From positions 1 to 5,632 of the forward strand of contig JAPOLF010000038.1 of NCBI GenBank assembly GCA_029977305.1: 5,632 bases of DNA. Reading direction: 5' to 3'. Below the pieces are notes generated by a model. That model saw nothing but the letters and a program-made list of their open reading frames with translations, had not been told where the DNA came from and did not search any database. How positions within the stretch are numbered: the first letter of the stretch is position 1; each line of letters opens with the position of its first letter. Below are positions 1 through 4,609 of the stretch, in pieces. Made by a program: the position numbers and the translations under genes. This stretch comes from a bacterium (lineage in GTDB: Bacteria > Chloroflexota > Chloroflexia > Thermomicrobiales > UBA6265).

Positions 1-969
1 GCGCTCGAGGGCGTCGCGGAGCAGGGTGTAGTCATCACTCACGACCGGATACAGCCCGGCGAACACCATCGGCTTCGCGGGTCGGTACCCCGCCAGCGGC
101 TCCGTGGCCGGGTCCGCCGCGAGCGTCACCGTGTCGCCCACCTGCACGTCCTGCACGACTTTCAGGCCGGTCGCGATGTACCCGACCTCCCCCGTCTTCA
201 GGCTCGATGCCGGGGTCATGTTCGGATTGAAGAACCCCACCTCGAGGATGTCGGCGTCCTTGTCGTTCGCCATCAGGCGGATGCGATCGTTGCCGCCGAT
301 CTCCCCATCGACCACTTTCACGTAGGCGATCACGCCCTTGAACGAGTCGTAGTGCGAATCGAAGATCAGCGCCCGGGAGGGGGCCTTCGCGTTGCCGGCC
401 GGCGGTGGGATCTTCGCCACCACCGCCTCGACGATGTCTTCGATCCCGATACCGGTCTTCGCCGAGGCGTAGACCATCTCGTCATCGAGCAGTCCGATGA
501 ACTGCCCGACTTCCTTCGCCACCCGATCCGGATCAGCATTCGGCAAGTCGATCTTGTTGATCACCGCGATGATCGACAGGTTCTGTTCGAGCGCGAGATA
601 GACGTTCGCCATCGTCTGCGCCTCGATTCCCTGCGCCGCGTCGACCACCAGCAACGCGCCTTCGCAGGCAGCGAGACTGCGACTCACCTCATAGGAGAAG
701 TCGACGTGCCCCGGGGTGTCGATCAGGTTCAGTTCGTACTCGAGGCCATCTTTCGCGACATGGCGCATCCGCACCGCCCGCGCCTTGATGGTGATGCCCT
801 TCTCGCGCTCGAGGTCCATCGAGTCCAGGAGTTGTTCCACCATCTCCCGTCGCTCGACCGTCTGCGTGAATTCGAGCAGGCGGTCGGCCAGCGTCGATTT
901 CCCGTGGTCGATGTGGGCGATGATCGAGAAGTTGCGGATGCGTTGTTGCGATGAGTCGTGGTCAGTCAT
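1..969 (-). CDS. lepA: Elongation factor 4 (LepA) GTPase, N-terminal 323 residues, cut by the left edge
   Basis: LepA/EF4 is a ribosome-associated translational GTPase that resembles EF-G and acts on stalled or initiating ribosomes. All five G motifs are visible: AHIDHGKST (residues 18-26), the switch I region around KGITIKA (57-63), DTPGH (84-88), NKID (138-141) and SAKTG (169-173). The beta-barrel domain II follows from about residue 190. The EF-G-III-like part begins near KPMVFAGLYPV (about 297 on). The family is about 600 residues long, so just over half is present and the frame is open to the edge. The start is well fixed: a TGA lies in frame directly before the ATG, so nothing further upstream is possible, and the GTPase fold begins ten residues in. 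The ribosome binding site is weak (GGGA 11 nt upstream). It lies 105 nt downstream of murJ on the same strand and may be co-transcribed or use its own -10 box at 1029-1034. Confidence 0.97.
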   Translation of the reverse strand, partial: MTDHDSSQQRIRNFSIIAHIDHGKSTLADRLLEFTQTVERREMVEQLLDSMDLEREKGITIKARAVRMRHVAKDGLEYELNLIDTPGHVDFSYEVSRSLAACEGALLVVDAAQGIEAQTMANVYLALEQNLSIIAVINKIDLPNADPDRVAKEVGQFIGLLDDEMVYASAKTGIGIEDIVEAVVAKIPPPAGNAKAPSRALIFDSHYDSFKGVIAYVKVVDGEIGGNDRIRLMANDKDADILEVGFFNPNMTPASSLKTGEVGYIATGLKVVQDVQVGDTVTLAADPATEPLAGYRPAKPMVFAGLYPVVSDDYTLLRDALER

Positions 970-1019
970 TCAGTCGGTGGTCCCGCGGCGCGATGGCGCA
1001 TGATCGACAAGGTGGAAGC

Positions 1020-1043
1020 GCAACCTTCAGTATACCGGGTTGC
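1020..1043. repeat. Inverted repeat GCAACC-N12-GGTTGC around the lepA -10 box
   Basis: Perfect 6-bp arms at 1020-1025 and 1038-1043 enclose the TATACT hexamer. In DNA this would suit an operator for a dimeric regulator. In RNA read from murJ it could form a hairpin with a 12-nt loop; there is no T run after it, so it is not a convincing intrinsic terminator. Confidence 0.4.
1029..1034 (-). promoter_or_regulatory. Candidate -10 box of a lepA promoter
   Basis: On the minus strand the murJ-lepA gap contains TATACT, five of six matches to the sigma-70 -10 consensus. It is an AT-rich island in very GC-rich DNA. Transcription would begin near 1022 and give a leader of about 52 nt before the lepA ATG. 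No good -35 hexamer lies 16 to 18 bp upstream (that stretch is G-rich) and there is no TGn extension, so the call rests on the -10 and its position. Confidence 0.4.
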
Positions 1044-1074
1044 TCGCACGTCCCCCGAAAGCGGCGTACATCGA

Positions 1075-2754
1075 CTATTCCGCCACGGCGCGGCGGGTGC
1101 CCGGCAGCCGCGAGGTCACCATGCCCACCGCCAGTCGAAGTTCCGGGACATGAAGCACCCAAGCCAACGCGAGATAGATCAACCCTATCCCGAAGACGGA
1201 GATGGCAAGCAGCCCCGCCCCGAGCAGACGCTGCCCAGCGGCAGGATCCGTCGCCGCGATCAACCACGGGGCAGCGAGGGCATAAATTACCCCGATGATC
1301 ACCGCGAGCACTGCAACCTTTGCCGTCCACGTGGCCGCTTGAGGACCCGGGGCGCCAAGCCGCCGCCGCAGGATGAGTGCCAGCGCGATCGCCTCGATCG
1401 TGGTCGATGCACTCAGGCTGAACGCCAGCGCGGGCGGGCCCATCACATCCACCAGTGCCATCGCCAACAAGATGTTCACGACGATGATCGCGATCCCGAT
1501 CGCCACCGGGGTCTTTGTGTCGTGCATCGCGTAGAACGCGCGGGTGAGCACCTCCACCAAGGCGTACCCGAGCAATCCAACCGCAAACCACGCCAGCATC
1601 GAGGAAACCAGAGCCGTGGATGCCTCGTCGAACGCCCCACCTTGCAGAATCGTCTGCACAATCGGCACCCGGAAGAAAAAGAGCAGGATCGCAGCCGGGA
1701 CCGAGAGGAACACCAGCGGCCTCAGCGCCTGCGAGAACGCGTCACGCATGCCGGGGAGATCGTCCGTCTGGAAGAGCCGGGACATCGTCGGGAAGATCAC
1801 CGTGGAAATCGAGAGGGCAATCACCCCGTGCGGCAGCATCAGTAACTGCCATGCGTAGTTCAGGCCTGAGACGCTCGCCTCTCCCACGGTCCACGCGATG
1901 CTGGTGATCACGATGAAGTTGATTTGGAATGCCGCCTGCCCGATCACCCGTGGTCCGAGCAAACGCCCGACCTCTCGCAAGCCCTCGGTGTGGAGGTTGA
2001 TCGTCGGCCGGTACTGCATACCGGTTTGGATCAATCCGGGCACCTCAACCAGCAGGTAGAGCACCGCGCCAACCACGACTCCAACCGCGACGCCATAAAT
2101 GCCGATGCTCCGACCCAGCGTGATCGCACCGACAATAGTCGCGAGGTTGTAAACCACCGGCGCGAACGCCGGCAGGGTGAATCGATCTTGCCCCTCGAGG
2201 ATGCCCTTCGCCGCGATGCCCAACCCGAGGAACACCGGAGACAAAAGCAGCAAGCGCATGATCTGGATGGTGAGCTCCTGCGCCTCGGGGCTCGCGCCCG
2301 GCGCGACGATCCCCCGCACCAAGGGCCCTGCGAAGGCAAAGCACAGCACCCCCGTCACCGCGAGCACCACGGCCGACAGGTTCAGCACCGTGGAAGCAAG
2401 CCGCCAGGCTTCCGCGCGCTTGTCATCGGCCATCAATCCGGCGAACACCGGAATGAATGCCGATCCAAACGCCCCTGCCATGATGATCAGAAATAACAGG
2501 TCCGGAATGCGGAACGCCGAGACGTACGCCGAGTACTCCATCGACGTCCCGAACATCCGGCTGAGGATGATTTCCCGAAGCAGCCCGAGCATCCGGCTGA
2601 GCACGAAGGCCACCGCGATGATCCCCGCGCTGCGAGCCAAATGGGATCGCTGGCCCTTGGGTTTCCAGTCATCGGGAGAAGTCGGGATGCCGGCCTGAGG
2701 CCACGTGGACCATGTCCGGACGCGGGGTCGCGGGGTGGGGGAGTCAGCACTCAT
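1075..2754 (-). CDS. murJ: MurJ/MviN-family lipid II flippase, 559 residues
   Basis: MurJ moves the peptidoglycan precursor lipid II across the cytoplasmic membrane. The protein is almost entirely hydrophobic helices joined by short loops, as expected for the 14-helix MOP-superfamily fold. A cytoplasmic, proline-rich tail of about 40 residues precedes the first helix. Family landmarks are SRMLGLLRE (53-61), PDLLFLIIMAGAFGSAFIPV (84-103), the YAWQLLMLPHGV segment (300-311) and RAFYAMHDTKTP (405-416). Length is near the usual 510-560. A start 25 codons upstream (2829) is possible. ATG 2754 is preferred because GGAGGG lies 10 nt before it and because the extra residues would be Arg-rich and unlike the family. 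By my alignment R54 and R60 match E. coli R18 and R24. The positions of E. coli D39, R52, R270 and E273 are S75, F88, Q303 and M306, so substrate handling may differ. Divergent from rpsT; lepA follows on the same strand. Confidence 0.9.
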   Translation of the reverse strand: MSADSPTPRPRVRTWSTWPQAGIPTSPDDWKPKGQRSHLARSAGIIAVAFVLSRMLGLLREIILSRMFGTSMEYSAYVSAFRIPDLLFLIIMAGAFGSAFIPVFAGLMADDKRAEAWRLASTVLNLSAVVLAVTGVLCFAFAGPLVRGIVAPGASPEAQELTIQIMRLLLLSPVFLGLGIAAKGILEGQDRFTLPAFAPVVYNLATIVGAITLGRSIGIYGVAVGVVVGAVLYLLVEVPGLIQTGMQYRPTINLHTEGLREVGRLLGPRVIGQAAFQINFIVITSIAWTVGEASVSGLNYAWQLLMLPHGVIALSISTVIFPTMSRLFQTDDLPGMRDAFSQALRPLVFLSVPAAILLFFFRVPIVQTILQGGAFDEASTALVSSMLAWFAVGLLGYALVEVLTRAFYAMHDTKTPVAIGIAIIVVNILLAMALVDVMGPPALAFSLSASTTIEAIALALILRRRLGAPGPQAATWTAKVAVLAVIIGVIYALAAPWLIAATDPAAGQRLLGAGLLAISVFGIGLIYLALAWVLHVPELRLAVGMVTSRLPGTRRAVAE

Positions 2755-2764
2755 TCCGCCCTGT

Positions 2765-2770
2765 CCCTCC
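2765..2770 (-). promoter_or_regulatory. Ribosome binding site that decides the murJ start
   Basis: GGAGGG on the minus strand lies 10 nt upstream of the ATG at 2754. A second purine stretch (AGGGCGGA) sits directly against the start. No comparable site serves the upstream candidate start at 2829, so the 559-residue product is favoured over the 584-residue one. Confidence 0.6.
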
Positions 2771-2805
2771 CGCTGCCATCGGGCCGCCCGCGCAACCCGG
2801 GTCAT

Positions 2806-2830
2806 TGTGCCACGCGGTCTATGCGGCACA
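2806..2830. repeat. Inverted repeat TGTGCC-N13-GGCACA between murJ and rpsT
   Basis: Perfect 6-bp arms at 2806-2811 and 2825-2830. An alternative register pairs TGTGC with GCACA and then CGC (2813-2815) with GCG (2823-2825), leaving a 7-nt loop. It ends 12 bp upstream of the rpsT -35 box and lies in the probable murJ leader or promoter, so it could be an operator for either gene or a leader hairpin of murJ mRNA. Confidence 0.4.
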
Positions 2831-2842
2831 CACCCATCCCTG

Positions 2843-2871
2843 TTGAGTTTTTCCGGGGCATTCGGTATGAT
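2843..2871 (+). promoter_or_regulatory. Sigma-70 type promoter of rpsT
   Basis: TTGAGT at 2843-2848 and TATGAT at 2866-2871 are separated by exactly 17 bp, giving 4/6 and 5/6 matches to consensus. Transcription should begin near 2878, giving an untranslated leader of about 72 nt before the TTG start. It is the clearest promoter in the window, fitting a highly expressed ribosomal protein gene. Confidence 0.8.
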
Positions 2872-2914
2872 TCGTGAGTTGCGAAACCGCGTCGCGATGT
2901 CGGCGCGCCTGTTG

Positions 2915-2940
2915 CTTTGACGAGTTCACGCACCAAAGGA
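2915..2940 (+). promoter_or_regulatory. rpsT ribosome binding site and a small hairpin that could mask it
   Basis: AAAGGA at 2935-2940 lies 9 nt before the TTG start and is the Shine-Dalgarno site. CTTTG (2915-2919) is complementary to CAAAG (2934-2938), so a weak 5-bp hairpin with a 14-nt loop could partly hide it. E. coli S20 represses its own translation through its leader and UUG start. A similar mode here is possible but not shown. Confidence 0.45.
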
Positions 2941-2949
2941 TGGTTCGGG

Positions 2950-3222
2950 TTGGCCAATAACAAGTCCGCTGAGAAGCGCATCCGCATCAACGAGAAGAAG
3001 CGCGCCGAGAACAAGCCGCATCGCACCGCGGCCCGTTCTGCCGTGCGTCGCGCCAACGAGGCCATCGCCGACGGAGCCGAGGACACCCTCGAGACCGTGG
3101 TTGCTGCCATCAGCCGCCTCGACCGCACCGCCTCCAAGGGCATCATCCACAAGAACAATGCCGCTCGACGCAAGTCGCGCTTGATGGCCAAGTACAACAA
3201 ACTGGTTGCCGCCAGCGCCTGA
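2950..3222 (+). CDS. rpsT: Small ribosomal subunit protein S20 (bS20), 90 residues
   Basis: S20 is a primary binder of 16S rRNA that helps assemble the body of the 30S subunit. The protein starts with the near-universal (M)ANNKSAEKRIRINEKKRAENK signature and is very rich in Lys, Arg and Ala, as expected for the three-helix S20 fold. The C-terminal part has the usual KGIIHKNNAARRKSRLMAKYNKL stretch (given here as a landmark around residues 62-84). The start is TTG at 2950 because the family begins directly at the ANNKSAEKR block and AAAGGA lies 9 nt upstream. A second in-frame TTG at 2917 would add eleven residues with no family match. A strong promoter precedes the gene and an intrinsic terminator follows 20 nt after the stop. 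It is divergent from murJ and convergent with holA. Confidence 0.97.
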   Translation: MANNKSAEKRIRINEKKRAENKPHRTAARSAVRRANEAIADGAEDTLETVVAAISRLDRTASKGIIHKNNAARRKSRLMAKYNKLVAASA

Positions 3223-3241
3223 ATCGGCGCAGCGCTTCACA

Positions 3242-3281
3242 GAGGCCGGCTCGGGTCATTTCCGCGCCGGCCTTGTTGTGC
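3242..3281 (+). terminator. Intrinsic terminator of rpsT, between the convergent ends of rpsT and holA
   Basis: AGGCCGGC (3243-3250) pairs with GCCGGCCT (3266-3273), with a G-T pair extending the base. Inside, one mismatch is followed by three more pairs (3252-3254 with 3262-3264) and a 7-nt loop. A T-rich tail (TTGTTGTG) follows on the plus strand. On the minus strand no T run follows, although the hairpin begins only about 20 nt past the holA stop and may still help end that transcript. Confidence 0.75.
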
Positions 3282-3292
3282 CCGGCGGATGA

Positions 3293-4312
3293 TCAAGCGC
3301 TGCCGAGTCGCACCAGCAAGTCCGTGAGCGCATCGTTGGGCTTGCGGATGCGACCGCGCTTGAACGCCCGATCGTTCTCGAGCGACATCAGCAGCTGCCG
3401 CTTCGCCGACACTGTCGCCCCTTGCCGTGATCGACTGATCGCCGCCATCTGCGCCGGGTTGGCCAGCCCGATTGCCCGCCCCACCTCGCCGGGATCGACG
3501 CGCCCAGCCACCGCAGCCACCGTCGACAACTCCACCTGATTCAGCACCTGCGCGGTCAACTTCGCCGGGTCTTCGCCGGTGGCGAGCAGCCGCTCGAGTT
3601 CAACCGCCGCTTCTCCGATATGACCATTGGCGGCCCGCTCGATGAAGGTGAAGATCCGGTCGTTGGGCACGCCCGGCACGATCTCCGCGACATGTTGCTC
3701 GCTCACCGCTTCCGGGTTGGCGTAGAGAACCAGCATGTCCACCCACGACCCGATCAGATCCATATCCGGCGGACGGTCATAGCGCGGATTCGTCGGCTTC
3801 GTGTTCCATGTCTGTGGGTAGAGCGCAGTTGCCAACCGCTGGGCAGCACGCTGATCAAACGATGCTCCCTGCGCGCGCGCCCGGTCCGTGATCCACCGCA
3901 CCAAGGCTGGCCCGCGCGGTGGTTCGCAGAGAATCACCTCCGCCTCGCTCGGTAATGCGCGCTTCACGGCAGCCGGCACAGACGCCATCTCCGGATCGAG
4001 CACCACCAGCGTATTGCCCACGGCCACGCTGGTGAAGACCTGCACGATCTCGGCAGCGGAGCCGGTGGCCGCCGCCTCGTCGTCATCGCCGGCGCGACCC
4101 TTGCCAGCTTTCGCCAGCAGTCCCCGCACCAGTACCACGCGACCGCTCCCAAAGAACCCTGCTGTCCCGACAGCCCCAGCAATTGCCGAGATCGCGGTCT
4201 CCGACGCATCAAAGCGGGTGGTCATGGTGTCGTCTGGGTCAATGGCCCGGACGCGCTGCAACGCCGTCGCGCGTGCTGTCGCCGCATCAGGACCGAGGAT
4301 GATCAGAATCAC
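3293..4312 (-). CDS. holA: DNA polymerase III delta subunit (clamp loader wrench), 339 residues
   Basis: The delta subunit opens the beta sliding clamp within the clamp-loader complex. The gene product has the family's N-terminal beta-strand and GPDA motif (residues 6-9), lacking a true P-loop as delta does not bind ATP. FFGSGRVVLVRGL (about 53-65) and the VGNTLVVLDPE strand follow the AAA+-like pattern. The middle carries DLIGSWVDMLVLYA, matching the usual delta stretch that ends in LALYAG. The C-terminal collar domain includes FTFIERAANGHIGEAAVELERLL, ending near the usual length of 330-345. A Pro/Asn/Asp-rich insert of about 15 residues (YPQTWNTKPTNPRYDRPPD) interrupts the middle part. GTG at 4312 is chosen because GGAG (4319-4322) is 6 nt upstream; TTG 4318 would touch that site directly. 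It lies downstream of the 6S RNA gene and converges with rpsT. Confidence 0.87.
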   Translation of the reverse strand: MILIILGPDAATARATALQRVRAIDPDDTMTTRFDASETAISAIAGAVGTAGFFGSGRVVLVRGLLAKAGKGRAGDDDEAAATGSAAEIVQVFTSVAVGNTLVVLDPEMASVPAAVKRALPSEAEVILCEPPRGPALVRWITDRARAQGASFDQRAAQRLATALYPQTWNTKPTNPRYDRPPDMDLIGSWVDMLVLYANPEAVSEQHVAEIVPGVPNDRIFTFIERAANGHIGEAAVELERLLATGEDPAKLTAQVLNQVELSTVAAVAGRVDPGEVGRAIGLANPAQMAAISRSRQGATVSAKRQLLMSLENDRAFKRGRIRKPNDALTDLLVRLGSA

Positions 4313-4318
4313 GGGCAA

Positions 4319-4322
4319 CTCC
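4319..4322 (-). promoter_or_regulatory. Ribosome binding site that decides the holA start
   Basis: GGAG on the minus strand is followed by TTGCCC and then GTG. Spacing of 6 nt to the GTG at 4312 is ideal, whereas spacing to the TTG at 4318 is zero. The difference is only two residues at the N-terminus. Confidence 0.6.
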
Positions 4323-4336
4323 GCGGGTGATCGTCG

Positions 4337-4361
4337 AGGCGGGTGAGTGCCGATCCCGCCT
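4337..4361 (-). repeat. GC-rich hairpin between the 6S RNA and holA
   Basis: AGGCGGG (4361-4355) and CCCGCCT (4343-4337) form a 7-bp stem with an 11-nt loop on the minus strand. The loop contains most of the 3' strand of the 6S closing helix (4356-4347), so this hairpin and the mature 6S fold cannot both form. No T run follows, so it is a weak terminator candidate. It may be a processing or attenuation element ahead of holA. Confidence 0.45.
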
Positions 4362-4504
4362 GTGCCGTGTGTGAACGGAGCCTTGAACCTGCAGTGCAGG
4401 TGGGCGTCCGGCCCCGGCGGCCAAGACCGGCGGTTTCGAACTCCCGACTCTTGAAATATCGGCTCAAGACATACGTGACATCACGAACACCGCAGGATCG
4501 GCAC
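4347..4504 (-). ncRNA. ssrS: 6S RNA, regulator of housekeeping RNA polymerase holoenzyme
   Basis: 6S RNA mimics an open promoter and occupies sigma-70-type holoenzyme, mainly in slow growth. GTGCCGATCC and its exact complement GGATCGGCAC (4504-4495 with 4356-4347) form the closing helix. Inward on the same rod pair 4493-4492 with 4359-4358, 4490-4488 with 4364-4362, 4485-4482 and 4480-4478 with 4369-4366 and 4372-4370, and 4476-4474 with 4377-4375. CTTGAGCC (4468-4461) then pairs with GGTTCAAG (4389-4382), one A-C mismatch. The bubble follows; its 3' side holds a hairpin, ACCTG-CACTG-CAGGT (4401-4387). A GC-rich apical arm (CCGG at 4430-4427 with CCGG at 4417-4414) closes the fold. TGAGCCGATATTTCA (4465-4451) matches E. 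coli 6S RNA as I remember it, 44-47 nt from the 5' end in both. Exact ends are inferred; about 158 nt is slightly shorter than the usual 180-200. Short reading frames crossing it are not credible genes. Confidence 0.86.
4458..4475 (+). other. Predicted pRNA template start within the 6S RNA
   Basis: In E. coli, RNA polymerase copies 6S RNA from U44 and makes a short pRNA beginning AUCGGCUCA, which releases the enzyme when nutrients return. The equivalent base here is the U opposite plus-strand A4458, so a pRNA would have the plus-strand sequence beginning ATCGGCTCAAGACATACG. It is made from RNA, not from DNA, so this marks the template region only. Confidence 0.55.
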
Positions 4505-4508
4505 GGAA

Positions 4509-4537
4509 ACCGTACCACTCGCTCCATGGTGATTCCA
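4509..4537 (-). promoter_or_regulatory. Candidate promoter of the 6S RNA gene
   Basis: On the minus strand TGGTACGGT (4517-4509) is an extended -10 element, with TACGGT as the hexamer. TGGAAT (4537-4532) sits 17 bp upstream as a weak -35. The predicted start falls at about 4504-4502, matching the 5' end of the closing helix, which supports both calls. Confidence 0.5.
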
Positions 4538-4540
4538 CAG

Positions 4541-4570
4541 TGGGCACGTTACGGCGCTGCGTCGTAGGAT
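4541..4570 (+). promoter_or_regulatory. Candidate promoter of fabF
   Basis: TGGGCA (4541-4546) and TAGGAT (4565-4570) are 18 bp apart, each matching four of six consensus bases. Transcription would start near 4577, about 33 nt before the ATG. Its -35 hexamer is only 3 bp from that of the divergent 6S promoter, so the two could hinder each other. Alternative boxes are not excluded. Confidence 0.35.
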
Positions 4571-4609
4571 GATGCAGCATCGGCGATCCAAACCCCCACG
4601 GAGACCACC

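Noticed and set aside
352..954. A 200-codon plus-strand frame, rich in Arg, Asp and His
   Set aside because: It is the antisense shadow of lepA, which has all GTPase motifs on the other strand.
958..1845. A 295-codon plus-strand frame over the lepA-murJ gap and murJ
   Set aside because: Antisense shadow of murJ, with a composition dominated by Arg, His, Gln and Asp and no recognisable fold.
2807..2860. A murJ promoter on the minus strand (TCAACA with CATAGA, or a CACAAT -10)
   Set aside because: Neither pair of hexamers reaches a convincing match at proper spacing, so no feature was entered.
4428..4450. A T-arm-like string (GGTTTCGAACTCC) suggesting a tRNA
   Set aside because: The 5-bp stems around the TTCGAA loop do not pair on either strand, and no acceptor or anticodon arm can be built. 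The string belongs to the apical arm of the 6S RNA.
4449..4485. Two operator-like palindromes (TCTTGA-N9-TCAAGA and CGTGA-CA-TCACG)
   Set aside because: Both fall inside the 6S RNA, where their halves take part in longer-range pairing, so separate operator calls are not justified.
4309..4567. Short open frames on both strands (72 and 74 codons) across the holA-fabF gap
   Set aside because: They overlap the 6S RNA, resemble no known family, lack good ribosome binding sites, and their length is expected by chance at this GC content.
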